Shown here: one piece after another, positions 11,234 to 24,200 of the stretch
Numbering within the stretch: the first letter of the stretch is position 1
How the letters are laid out: each line of letters starts with the position of its first letter
NCBI GenBank assembly: GCA_003024175.1
Contig: MDYQ01000123.1
Span: 1-64,000 of the forward strand
From: Planoprotostelium fungivorum
Taxonomy: Eukaryota > Evosea > Variosea > Cavosteliida > Cavosteliaceae
Length of the DNA stretch: 64,000 nt
Direction: 5' to 3'
Notes under the pieces: generated by a model
The model's input: only the letters and a program-made list of their open reading frames with translations
Told to the model about the DNA's origin: nothing
Database searches by the model: none
Translations under genes and position numbers: made by a program

Positions 11234-14200
11234 TCAATTCTTCTTGATCATGGCCATGACATGCTCTCTGACACTCCTCTCCAAGCTGGGAAGGTGATAT
11301 CCTCCCTCCAGCACACTGACCATCTTCCCTCCACACATCTCGTCTGCCACCCTTCGAACCTTCTCCGTCAAGATGAAGTAATCCTTGCTCTCTAACCTCA
11401 GCGAGTCTGCTCTCCATCAATCATCACATCAACTAGTCAACGTGATGTGATGTGATGACGATTCAACGTGATGTGATGATGATTTAACGTGATGTAATGA
11501 TGACCTGTAGGGTCCTTGTAATGAGCATCAAATCCTGCGGATAAGAGGATGAGATCGGGAGCGTAATCTCTGAGGGCAACCATGATCTTCTCATCAAAGG
11601 CCTCGTGGAATTCTGCTGGAGAAGAACCGGGAGATAGACCGATGTTGACGATATTCTTACACCTCTCGTCCTTTCAAAACATCAGACATCGATGTGTGAT
11701 GTGATGTGATGTGATGTGATGTGATGTGATGTGGTGGTCAATGTGATGTGATGTGATGTGATGTGACGTGATGTGATGTGGTGGTCAATGTGATGTGATG
11801 TGATGTGATGTGATGTGGTGGTCAATGTGATGTGATGTGATATCAAGGTAGTTGGTTGATGATGTGGTATTCATTTGATGTGAATTGATGTGATGTTGAT
11901 GTGCTGATGTGATGTTGTGATGGATGACTCACGTTATCATCATCGAATCCAGTGTAAGGATATATGTCATCGGCATGAATGGAGAAAAATAAAAATCCTT
12001 CCTTGTCTCCCAACATGTCTTCCGTTCCATTTCCGTGATGGACATCAAAATCTACCTCTCATCAGAATTCAAATCGTAACATCACATCATCACATCACAT
12101 CACATCACATCATCACATCACATCATCCAATCACATCACATCGATGTCTCACCTATGATGGCGATCTTCTGATAGTTATGTACAGTTCTTGCGTAGATAG
12201 CACCGACCACAACATTGTTGACAATGCAGTATCCTTGCGAATTGGCACCCATCGCCCTACCCTCCACACCACAGTGATGCCCGGGGGGTCTGATGGCACA
12301 GAAGGCACTCCTGATGTCCCCCTTTGTAACCTGATGTGACAAATCAATCGACGTCAATGTGTGGTCGCATCGACGATGTGACACCTGATCGATGGCCATC
12401 TTGATTGCGCCGTTGGCAATCAGAACTGCCTCCCAGGTTGATTTGGACATGAATGTGTCTGAATCATCTTCGGGTTTTTTCTCGCCTCCTTCTCTGTCGT
12501 GGAATCAATGATGAGACGTCACATCGACGATGTGACGAGAACATCAGGATGTATGGGGTGGATGGATGCATCATCAGTGATGCGATGAACGTCGATGTAT
12601 TTGCCGATGTCATATGAAAAGACGAATCTCGATGTGATGTGATGATCATCGATGTTAACTTGCACATCAAACGAATTGAAATAAAATCGAATAAAACGAT
12701 TTCTCACTCTGGCTCTATATCCAATTGCACGTGAACCGGTATATCCGTCTTCGGTACCGTATTCTTCATCTGAATCCTCCTCAACCTTCAGACCTCCCGT
12801 CAAATCTCACCTTATCCAAATAGTCTGGGTCGTGTACGGCCTTGATGTACTCCATCGGTATGGGTGTGATGTCCTCTACGATCTTGATGCAGGTGGGATA
12901 TCTCTCTCTGAGATCGTTCAGAGCTCTCACGATGTACCGCAGCCTCTCTGGTTTCTCGTAGTGCCATTTCGGTACAAAGTGGCTGAGACATTTCGTGGAA
13001 AAGAAGATGGCCGTGAAAGCGCTCGACAGCTGGAGACGATCAGTTTTGGCGGGAGATTCGAAATTCGAAATGGATACCGACCATGTCTCTCGTTAACACC
13101 GTCTCCCCGGAATAATTCCTGTCTCGTTTCAGTGAACGGATAAATGTCCCCTCACCTTCTCCTCTTCACTTCCTTCCTGACGCGAGTTCTTATGACTTCC
13201 GTTGTCACCTTCTCGTACGTCTCTTCTTCTTCCTCTTCTTCTTCCTCATCACTGCTGACCCATTCGGTGTAAGACACGACCTTACGTCGCCTCGTGGCTC
13301 TGCCCGTCGCCGCATTCTCCGCCTGATCGAGTCAGTCATGACGATGAGGAGAGCTCATCTTCATGAGGCATCATCACCTTCACGGGAGAGAGAGCGAGGG
13401 AGACATCCTGTTCTCTGATCTGAATCATAGCATCTTCGGGGTCTAAATCAGAAACTGATTTCCAGATGTAAGTGCCCGATGAGTCGACGTCGATCATGGC
13501 CAGACGATTCACAGAATCTTCGTTCTGCAGACGTTTCAGACGCCGACGTAGAAGATAGAAGGTGGGTCTGTATCACCTGCAGCTTCATGACTTGACCAGT
13601 GACCATGTTCTTCTTCTCTTCGTCCCAGAAACGAACCGGCATTCCAACTTCTAAGCTTCTCTTCCTCTTAGAAGGTGTTCTCCTGGGCGTATTCGACATG
13701 CTGCTGCGAGACTTGAGAGGGGTGAGAGGTAATGATGATCCGTTGACGGTGATGGATGGATGGCTCGGTGACTTCTTGATAGAGCCTCTGTCTTCTCTCT
13801 TCTTCGTTCCGTTGGATTTGTTAGGGGTCGTCTTTATGGGTGAGGCGCTGGTCGACTTCTTCGGTGTCGGAATGGGATTTCTGATGGACGATTAGAATGA
13901 GATGGGACGGAGATGAGATTACAAGAAGAGAGTTGGTTTCGATTTAAGAGGGAGGAAGCGCTTGTTGAGTTGAAAGTTGAAACTTCCGGTCAGAAGACTG
14001 ATTCCATCGTTGACATTTAACATAGCCTCTTGGCCCTTTTCTAAGATCCTGTCCTTATAGTCTATCACCACCTTCATAGGGTTCATACCTAGATCAATTA
14101 ACCTTGGTCATGTCCTGAAAAGGTGAGCTGGCTTACCGACGGCCTTGACCATGAATCGACTGTTTGCAACTGGGGTGAAGACCGCATGTTCCCGAGAGAT

Positions 14201-14423
14201 GTTGAGTTTCTTCTTCATATCGCTCGGTGAGATCTGTTGCAGGGACTTCCGACCGACAGTAGTCGGTTTATCCGTTCTATAACATATCGATCAACCCTCA
14301 CAAACACGATTCGATCCATTATGAGCATGAAAAGATCGAGATCGTTATGACTCACAGTAATATGATCTCCTCGCATTTCACGTTCAGTGGACGTAGAAAG
14401 AACTCTGTCTCGAAGGAAGACAT
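11234..14423 (-). CDS. FHA-Tudor-like-histone deacetylase fusion
   Basis: The ATG at 14423 starts MSSFETEFFLRPLNVKCEE. Introns with GT-AG ends then join in frame to an FHA domain of the PNKP/aprataxin type: TTVGRKSL, NISREHAVF and VGMNPMKVV, holding the GR, SR and N residues that bind phosphothreonine (about 13935-14423). Next come a basic linker, a Tudor-like segment VGMPVRFWDEEKKNMVTGQV (about 13570-13640) and an acidic stretch. The HDAC domain follows: HYEKPERLRYIVRAL near 12960, AFCAIRPPGHHCG near 12290, IDFDVHHGNGTEDM near 12040, LILLSAGFDAHYKDP near 11530, and LEGGYHL near 11300. The zinc ligands (DVH, D of GFD) and catalytic HH and Tyr are all present. The protein should be an active nuclear zinc-dependent deacetylase recruited by phosphoproteins. 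The weakest join is the intron before SAFTAIFFSTKCLSHFVP (about 13000-13140). The alternative is two adjacent genes, but I see no stop or promoter between them. Confidence 0.78.
11420..11900. repeat. TGATG/TGTGATG microsatellites in HDAC introns
   Basis: Two introns of the deacetylase gene hold GATGTGATGTGATG arrays (11440-11510 and about 11697-11900). The larger one contains a repeated unit of several GTGATGTGAT copies ending in GTGGTGGTCAATG. Similar arrays occur in other introns of the window. Confidence 0.85.
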
Positions 14424-14666
14424 ATTCTAATCCTCTCCTGATGTGGTCTGTTGTGGAGGGAAAAAAATCAGCTGAGCGGCTAACGATAAAGAAAGTTCTA
14501 GGAAAAGTGCACCGATGTCACAAGCGTCAACCTAACGACAGAAGCTTCGATGATGATATCTCGTTCGACTCAATGCAACAATTTGGCTTCTCATCATTTC
14601 TAGAGTGTCTGTCCATCGCCTCACGGATGGATCAGAGAAGCCGTGTGACGAGATGAACCAGTGTCT

Positions 14667-15791
14667 TTATTCTTCGCGAAAGGAGAACTCATCTTCTAAT
14701 GCCTCCTGCATGACTCTCTCGATGTCGAAATCGATGCATCCGCGAGCCGCGATGGCTTCAGCTGCTCTCATCAGCTTCTGTTTTGTCACAGTCTCTGTCT
14801 TCATCTTCTCCACCGCCCCTCTCTCGTCCAAATTGTTCTCTGTCCAGCTCTCATTGCAACCAAAAGAGGTCAGAATCACATTGTGCGTCGTCCCTACAGA
14901 CAGAGTGTGCGTGTGTTGGAGGTGTTTCTGAAGTAGTTGATTCACGACGTTGTGGTTCTTGATGTCTGCACGTGGAATCAGCAAAGAGGTCGATGTGGAA
15001 TTGACATCACCACTGAAGACGTTGGAGATGATGATGCCATCGGTGGAGAGGAGTGAAGGTAGAGTCGAGATCATCTGTTGGTTGAGAGCGTCCATTGCCA
15101 AACCTTTCCAGAGTCGGACACGATGGCGATCGAAAGATCATCACCTTCGTGATTGTAGATATCGACGAAGATGATGTCCATGTCTCTTCGATTCGCATTG
15201 TCCAATGTCCAATCGTTGGCATCTCGGACGTGCAATCGTATGCGATCAGAGGTTTCAAAACCGAAGTAAGTCTCAGATACACGAGCTACAGCCGGATCGA
15301 TCTCTACTACCTAAGAAAGGTGAGTGCTATCGTCATTCATCGAGCCAACCTCTACTGATGCTTTTGTGAAACGATGAAAGAAGTCTGGTATGCTTCCAGA
15401 CCCCAGACCAAAGGATGCGATCTTGAGATCTGACTGAAACAGAGAATCGATGGAAAGATGATTCAGAATGGAAGTATAACACAAGGAACTGCCCAACATT
15501 GTGTTGACGTAATCACATCTCGCAGAATGATCGAATGGACGGCTCTGTCACCATTCATTTCGAAGACGATCGTTCTTGATGTCTCACCTTGTTTCTCAGT
15601 CTCACCCTACCTTGTACACTCGAATGAGGTGGTGCATCTCCAAAGGTCAGAAATCTGTGAGGTGCACCCTTTCTCTCTCCATCTGTCACGATGATGCTCT
15701 TACTGAAAGAAGATGGCTCTCTGTGAACGCAGCGATCGGCGTAGAAATTGGATAATTGCCTGAAACACGGACGAGAGGACACCAATCGCAT
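14667..15791 (-). CDS. Spermidine-synthase-like SAM methyltransferase
   Basis: The proposed start ATG at 15791 gives MRLVSSRPCFRQLSNFYADR. Later exons give SIIVTDGERKGAPHRFLTFG (about 15640-15700), KIASFGLGSGSIPDFFHRF (motif I, about 15370-15430), VVEIDPAVARVSETYFGFE (motif II, about 15255-15315), IRLHVRDANDWTLD and DMDIIFVDIYNHEGDD (about 15145-15240). The order matches the Rossmann methyltransferases related to spermidine synthase and the C-terminal half of METTL13. The C-terminus (VMQEALEDEFSFREE) ends at TAA 14667-14669. Residues that would mark true polyamine synthesis were not identified. A protein or small-molecule methyltransferase is as likely as an aminopropyltransferase. The start is uncertain because upstream sequence to 15912 is also open. 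Confidence 0.75.
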
Positions 15792-15952
15792 GGCATCTCA
15801 ATTTTTTTAAGTTTGTTGTTCGTGCACCATTCATATTTCTCAACAAATTAGACAGGACATATATGAAGTACATGTGAATGTCTACAGACAAACGTAACAC
15901 GTGTTCCATCTAATCTGCATCGACAATGTGATCGCGATTTCTAGAGTCGATT

Positions 15953-18612
15953 TTATTGAAGCATGTCGGGTGTGATCTTCTGCTGGGCTTGATACGCTAA
16001 GAAGGTCTGCTGAGCTTGTTCCAAGCTCCATCCACTGGCCTCCAATAGCTGCTTGGCGTATTCTGGTTTCAGCCTCGTGGCAGTCATCAGCGTCAGTCCC
16101 ATTTCCTTCTGCTGCGGCGTCAACTCCTGCGGCCCGTCAGCTCCAGTCCCAAATGGAAGGAATAAAATGAAATAAATACCACTTCGGGACCGGCCTGGGG
16201 GGTGGTGCGGGTGACTGCGGGTAATTTCATGAATTTTCGGATGTGTAGTTGTTCGTTGACGATAGTGACTGGCCAGGCGGTGCTGGTTGTGTTGGGTGAG
16301 AGTAAGAAGGTCCTGCTGTACGATCGCTTGAATTCTCCCGCTCCTGTTTCTCATCAGCTCATCTGCATCTGATGATCATCGTGATGGTGTGATGATGATG
16401 TGATGATGGTGATGTGAAGTGTGTGATGATCATGATGATGTGATCGCCTCGTGGTTCGACATCGCAGACGATCATCACGCACTCATGATGAAACTCACCC
16501 TCTAGCAAGTGTCCGTGAATGGAGATGCACAAGAGCGGCATGTTGACTTTGCTCAGTTCAAAAGCATCGATTCTGACATCATCAAATATGTGTCTCGTCT
16601 TCGGTAACTTCTGCAGCGTGTTGACAATGTTCAATCTTCCAATGTGGACTTGAGCTGACGAAGAGATTAAAATGAAATAAAATCGGATATTTCTTCTCAC
16701 ATGATGCGTTGGGTTTCATCAGATTGCGACTCATGGGAATGTAAACCGATCGTCTCGTTGATTTTCTGTTAATATCTACAACGATCAGTCTCGAAAAAAT
16801 AGGGACACCTACCGTCTACCATAGTGGTGGTGATGGTGAAGAGAGACGTATCAGAGTAAGCGTCCAGCAGGCCAGCTCTCTCTTCGTCAAATTTCTCTAG
16901 GTAACTGATGGAAATTTCAGTGAAAATGGCGAGTTGTAGAACGACACCTCTTGAGGAAACCGGTGGCGAGCTGTTCGGTGGTTTCGCTTTCGAAGAGATT
17001 TCCTTTCATCGGTGGGAGCTTGCTGGTCTCCTCCGATTCGATGTTGAAATCAAACTATTGTACATCAGTGATCTCGTTTTCACATCGTCGATGTGTATCG
17101 ATCTCATCGATGATTTGATTCATTTTCATCGATTATCCTGATTTCGACGGATTTGGATGTTGATTGTCTCGATGGCTTCAAATTGGGACAATGGACTCAC
17201 CGTTGCGATCTTGTTGCCGTCGAGATATTTGAGACTCTCAAATTTCTCTTGTACCTTTCTGAAGACCGTCAATCTACAACGATATCTTTCGACTTTTCCT
17301 CACGTCACGTAGCTAGGTTGGGCTGTGATTGGATTTCCAGTGAGGAGAAGTTCTCTGAATTTGAATGGTTTGAGGTGGTCCAGCTCATCCATGGAGCTGA
17401 TCAGATTATCTGTCGCACATTGTGAGCATGATGAAATGAGAGATAAGACGGTGATCATCTCGATGAAGAGACATTGTGATGATGTTGAAATTGATGATGT
17501 GATGATGTGATGATGTGATGATGTGATGATGTGATGATGTGATGATGTGATGATGTGATGATCGTAGACAGGTGATCACCTCTGAAGCTGACGTTCTTGA
17601 TACCATCCAGAGGGAATTTGGCCAGCGATGCGAATGCCTTGAACGTCGTGATCTTGTTGCCTGACAGATCCAATGTTTCCACCTGTCTCCCTCAGCATCG
17701 ATTTACCATATTTCCTCTCATAGTTCCTTCGGCCGCCGTCACGAACTCTTCCGCCGCAGCCACCGAATCTCTCACGCACTCCTCGACACCAAATCTCACC
17801 TCTGGTATCTTCGCCACGATGGCCATGAAGAGTGATTTGACGAAGCCTTCCGTGTTGTAGTTTGGCGTGACCCCGTTGAGTGGGATATCGGCCGTTCCCG
17901 CCAGACTGAGTACCTTGTTGGACTCATCGTATTTCGACGGGAGTATCTCTCTCAGACGATCAGCCATGGCCCTTCCTGTTGTCTGTGGATCCGCGAATTT
18001 GATGAATAGAGTTCTTCCGTTGAATCTGTGCGATGTCAGATGGTGATGTGAAAATGAGATGATATCACTTTGGTTTGGGATATGTTTTTGTGAGACTGAG
18101 AGCTTGAGAGGTACTGGCCGTCTCGGCGATGATTGTCTTTTCGTTTAGAGTGAACTAAAGAGAGTGAGATGTGTGATGGAGATGGAGGTGTTACCGATAT
18201 GATCACGATTGGAGTCTCAGAAGCGGCCACGAGTGATTGGATGATTTGTTCCGTATTATCAGATGCATCGAAACCGGAGATCTAGAATCACATCAGTATC
18301 AGACGGTGAAAAATCACAATTGAGAATGTCCCACCGTGATCCATGGACTTGAAACACCCTCTCTTGCATTTCTCCTCCTCTCGATGTCGATTGGAGTTGT
18401 GACTCTGCCTCCTCTTTCTGATCAAGATTAAGTCCATTCTCATCCAATTCACAATCATCACCATTGTTGTTATTGTTCTCGCGTCCGGGCCTGGGTGGAC
18501 GTCCTCTACCGAAGAGGGGCCTTCCACCTCTTCCTCCCGGATTGAATCCTCTACCTCTTCCATTGGTATTGCCTCCACGTCCTCCACCTCTACCTCTGTT
18601 TCGACCGTCCAT
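15953..18612 (-). CDS. NXF1: NXF1/Mex67-type nuclear mRNA export receptor
   Basis: The full family order is present. An RGG-rich N-terminus starts MDGRNRGRGGGRGG (ATG at 18612). An RRM-like domain follows (VFQVHGSRWDILNC near 18340, through NGRTLFIKFADPQTTGR near 17990). Then a leucine-rich repeat domain (KVLSLAGTADIPLNGVTPNY, LDLSGNKITTFKAFASLAKF, RELLLTGNPI), an NTF2-like domain (HIGRLNIVNTLQKLPKTRHI and LLCISIHGHLLEGE near 16500-16650), and a C-terminal TAP-C/UBA domain (ATRLKPEYAKQLLEASGWSL, ending DMLQ at TAA 15953). NXF1 pairs with p15/NXT1 and carries mRNPs through the nuclear pore by binding FG nucleoporins. One intron holds a GATGATGTGATG microsatellite at 17475-17565. The gene is divergent from the phosphatase gene, 121 bases away. 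Confidence 0.9.
17475..17566. repeat. GTGATGATGTGATGAT microsatellite in NXF1 intron
   Basis: About eight tandem copies of GTGATGAT lie in the intron between the exons encoding the LRR segments KNVSFRGD and ISSMDELD. Confidence 0.9.
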
Positions 18613-19497
<885 letters not shown>

Positions 19498-19623
19498 ATA
19501 GAATCTTGTGTCATAGTAGAGAGGGAATCATTTCGTATGGAGTGATGATGAGTGAGATGATGGGATCGTCTGTCGATCCGTTCGGGATGCATGATGAAGA
19601 GATGTGTTGACTCTCTGTGTTTA

Positions 19624-20909
19624 TTAACTCGTGATGTGAAATCCTGCGATCTTCAACATCTCCACTGCCTTCTCGTATTCTTGTCTCTTCACCATGAACC
19701 ATCCTGTCTGGAACGAGCTCATGTAATACATGGACATACTACCCAAAGGTGAAGCTAAAGCACTCACAACGCCTGTTTCGGTGAAGCCTGTGAGGGTGAG
19801 AAGATGTTGAACATGATGGGACGAAGATCAGATCTTCAACGTGATGGTCGATGATGCACCTGCTTTCTGACACCTCTTAATGGGCACCCACTCTTCTTCT
19901 AATACAATTTCGAGATTTTTCTCTGCGACATAAGACAGTGACGTTGCATCTAAGAGTAGTGAGACTTCATCGTCGCTCACAGTGAAGGACACAAATCGTC
20001 CCCTCCTGTCTAAAAGTGAGCTCTCGTCTGTTCGATGAGAGTGATGAGATGAATTCACCCTTCTCCTCCATAAAATAACAGCTGAAGCAGATCAAGAGAT
20101 GCACCTCGCAGCTGTTCTCCTTTCATGCAGGTGAAATGGATGAGCATGTCTGGAAAGGCCTGTAGAGTTCGAAAATGAGAAGGCAGCATGTTGCAGTGTG
20201 AATGAGGTGCCATGCTGCGATCGAGTGAGAAGATGGAAACGTGTCGATCGATCCACCTGTAATGGACCAACTTCGATGCAGCGGACGGGTCCTCATCCGC
20301 CCACAGGATGGGTAGATTGGCCTTTAGACACAACTTGGCGTTCTCGTAGTTGGCTTCCTCCACGAGAACCAGATCAGAGTTGAAGGTGGTTAAGAAATAG
20401 ATGGGAATGCCTGCTCTTCCCAGAGGCGTTGCAATGTCGTTGACGAATCCTCTCCTGCAACCTGGATGTGATCGTTATGATTCATTTCGAAAATGTGAAG
20501 GTGATTGGACTTACCAGTCGGTGTGGATCCTTCAGTGAATTGTATGGCTCTCCAGCATGCGTCAGAGAAACTGACGAGGCCAGGCGGGAACTTGCGGGTG
20601 GCGGAATCGGGTAAGATGAGAGTAATCTCATCGTTAGTTTCCGTGTACGACAGGAAAGTGTTCTCTCTGCATCATTTAGAGGATGATAATGTGATGATCT
20701 CACTCTCGATCGAAGAAGAAAACTTGTATGAGGGTGTGCAGAGCCGAAGGTATTTGATCTTTTCGAAGGCTGAACGTGCAATTAGCACTCAAAGGCCAAC
20801 ATTAGCAGCGACCTCACTTGACTAAACGCAGACGATGAGTCAGACCAGTCACAGTGGCAGAGAAATACATGGCTTTCCTCTGAGGTGTGGGAGAGTCTAT
20901 CTGTATCAT
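19624..20909 (-). CDS. CASTOR-like ACT-domain protein (candidate arginine sensor)
   Basis: Exons give FEKIKYLRLCTPSYKFSSSI near 20720, FLSYTETNDEITLILPDSA near 20640, and FPPGLVSFSDACWRAIQFTE near 20550. The first ACT motif is IATPLGRAGIPIYFLTTFNS near 20390-20440 and continues DLVLVEEANYENAKLCL. A second half begins VSFTVSDDEVSLLLDATSL near 19960 and closes with GFTETGVVSALASPLGSMSM, YYMSSFQTGWFMVKRQEYEK and ITS at TAA 19624. The two matching PLG-x-(G/M)IP/S-IY(F/Y)-(L/M)S/T-x-F motifs are the paired ACT domains of CASTOR1/2 (GATSL). In animals these bind arginine and GATOR2 upstream of TORC1. The start is uncertain; ATG at 20909 is a candidate but its junction to the next exon was not in frame. 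Confidence 0.78.
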
Positions 20910-21288
20910 CCGATGTTGCTCTCAAATTACAAACACAGTTCCACGATTGTAATCTGTATCGAGGGCAAATGATTACGTAATCCATAGGAATGAAATCTCC
21001 ATGAGTAATCCTCAACTACCATCACACTGGCCGACTGATTGAACCAGCACCGTTGAGTTGTCACCACAAGTGACGACATCTGAATCGAACGCTGGCTCTG
21101 TGCATTGAAGTCTTCGATCTCAATGCGAGACGCTGATGTAACTCGTCCAACTGGTTTCGAATGGCCCATTGCAAGAACGGTCGGACGCCCACGGTTACAA
21201 GAGCACAATCTTACTTCGACCTCAATCGCTTCTGTCTTTGTCTTTCACCGCATCATGCGATCGCGTCGGTCCCTTGCAAAACAGATTT
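20910..21288. other. Intergenic interval between CASTOR-like and scaffold genes
   Basis: About 380 bases. The minus strand reads open for 93 codons across 20927-21208 but resembles nothing known. It may hold the 5' exon and promoter of the CASTOR-like gene. No repeats were seen apart from ordinary dinucleotide patches. Confidence 0.4.
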
Positions 21289-24200
21289 TTATAGATATTC
21301 TACCACGCTCCACTCGGAGGCCAGTTTCTTGTGAGAGAACAGCAGATTGAAGGCCTGAGGGTGGAGATCTCCCTTCGGTCCATACACCGGCAGGTCCACC
21401 AGCTGTCTGTCTACACACCACGTCATGAAGCCAGGCTCATCAGCGCCGAATCCTCCAAAGAAAGTCTCCGCATCCTTTTCGTGCCAGCCGGGATTATTTC
21501 CCTGCATTCCCTGTCGAATTTCAGTCATTTACAACGTTGTAGACGATCGATCACCTTGGATACGTTGACAGGGATCCAGCCGACTGTGGGACTAAAGAAT
21601 TGAGCCTGTGTGTGGAATTTGTCGTCTTCTGTGTCGGGGTTGGAACCAGAATGCCACTTCAGGGTCTCGCCGGGAATTTTCGGCTGAGATTTCCTGCCGT
21701 ACATGACGCGGCAGGGGATGGAGCTGTTACGTAACACGGCGGCGAAAACCTGAAGGGAATGAGTGTCGTTGCACGATGGTGATCATGATCAACAACATGA
21801 TGATCACAATCATGATGACATCGCGATCACGATGATGATCATGATGGTGCATGTCACGGTGATGAAAGATCTCACCTTTGACATTGCCGTGCTGTCACCC
21901 TTCATGGCTCGAACGATCTCCGTTACCCTTCCCTCCGCCGGAGAAACGAACGAAAACTCCCTCGCCATCGTATTGTACACTCTGTGTGCGAATTGAATGT
22001 CCGTCTCTTTGTTTCCGAAAACACCGATGAGAAGACTGTGACGGGCCAGCCAGTCTTGGAAGAACTTTTCCCTGAATTTTCTTCAACTCCGGTGACACCC
22101 CTCCTCTCACTTGAAATTGAGTTCTCCGGTAGATTTCATCGAATTCTTCCTCTCCACGGGTGTGATGCCGACATTTTCCGTGTTGGCAAACGTCTCACCG
22201 ATGTAGAGAGGTTTCAAGCACACACTGCGAATGCTGGCGTGCCTGTCTCTCCGTCAATTTTCCGCGAAATCTACCGGAAATTTCACCATTCTGCCTCGAC
22301 GGTACCTCTCTTCTCTCCTAGAGGTAGAGAGATGACGGCTGCGTTTCTGTGAGGTAAGATGAAGCCGTTGGGCTTGTAGACGAGAGAGGAGGGTGAGATG
22401 GTTTGGAAGGCCAATTCCGTGGGGATCATGATGGCGGCGTAAAAATGTTCCATGTTTGGAATGTTTTTCTTCGATAGAGCTTGTTTTTCGTCCTTCTTTT
22501 TCCTGAAGTTTTTCAGAAATTTATTTTTATCCTTGAAATTCGAAATGGAATGAAATTTCACGATTTCAAAAGTGAAAAAAATTATGGCGAGTTGTAGATC
22601 GAATTCCTCACCTGTACACAGACAGAGGCTCCAACTGCCCCGTAGAATATTCCACGAAGAGTTCTTCCGACAATAAATCACCCGTCCTATCTAACAGAGA
22701 TACCAACGGAATTCCGTCTTGCTTCTGCAGCCAGTACTGTCTCACGTACCCTTCTGGGTGTGCCGTTCGCGTCGATTCACTCGTGTTCACCTCCGAAAAA
22801 ATCGAATACGTTTTACCATCTCCCGTCGTAACCTGTCAGACTTGTCAGCGTACGTAAAATTACGTCACGGAAATTTCACGGAAATTTCGTGGGTGAGGGG
22901 TAGGAGATGGTGGGGGGCTCACCTTCAGGGTTGGCTTCTTCTCTTTGTACTCGAATGATTCTTTTGTGAAGCATCTGTACTTCTTATCTCTCATCACGGT
23001 GAAACCTAATGGGACGCTGCCGTCGAGCGTGGCTTCGTCTTCTTCTCTGCCGCTGTAGATCTGCTTTATTGTCAATCTACAACTTTGTGGATATCGTACA
23101 GTCGATTGTGTGTGTGTATTTTTTATCTATATTATCATAATGTATCTTTTATCGATATTATTATCAAATATAAATTTTATATTCTCATTATCATCATCAT
23201 ATCATGTTATATTCCTCGCAGACAATGTATAAAAACAATAAACCAGAATAAAATGAAGTCACCTCTCGAATGGTTCCATCGTGAGCTACGACTCTCTTTG
23301 GTGCCGAAACGACAAACTTCTGTCTCTCTCCCGCCTCTTGCCACAAGAATTCGTTCAACTGTGAGAATTCCAACCCCACAATCTGATTGTACGACAACCT
23401 GCACGACGATCAATCCACGGCTCGTTGTAGACGGTCGACCCACCATAATTTGGCTTGATGTCTCTCGTTGTCAAAGTACAGAGGGAAGTAGACGATGTGA
23501 ATGTTTCCAGCCTGTTCAATCACCGTGACCGTACAATACCACATGCCAGATAACGATGCGTAATATCTAGACAGGTCTCTCAATTTGTCCGCAGGCACGA
23601 CCTGTCACAGCGTCAATTTCCATCGAAATCTCCCGGATGAACGAAATCCCGATGAAATTCCACCTCTCTCAGGGCAGAACCGAGCAGATTCGCAGCTTCT
23701 TCAAATTCCCGCGATACCAACATGCGATAGATGAAATTGACTGCGAGGAGCACCTCCGCAGTCGCAGAATTGAGATGATCCGCGGGAGGGTAAGGCTGAC
23801 CGTTTTGAGAATAGTTGACCTTGTTCCACGGCCTGACTTCTTCTTCTCTTCTCTGTTGAGGAGACATCGGCATGGACATATCACTCATGGTACCCGTGCG
23901 GGAGGAATCTCGCGGAGAATTCAAGACCGGAGCGGGCTGTACGTACGTAAATCACAGAAATTTCATGGTGAACACGAATTTTCGTGGAATTTTCGACGAG
24001 ATCTCACCAAGTCGTCGACCACGGGTGGCGGTGGCGGGAGATATTCCTCCGAAATTTCTTCCTCTTCCACCGGAGGTGGTGGAGGTGCACTCATGGTCTC
24101 CACGGGCAACGGTGCCGTTAAGACTTCGTTAGACAAGCTGGGAGGTGTGACCAGAGCAGCGGGTGGTAATATCTCTGAGGGGATGACATTTGGTAACATG

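Noticed and set aside
11690-11850. Regularly spaced GTGGTGGTCAATG units that look like a short CRISPR-type array
   Set aside because: Spacers are themselves TGATG repeats, the locus is in an intron of a eukaryotic gene and no cas genes exist.
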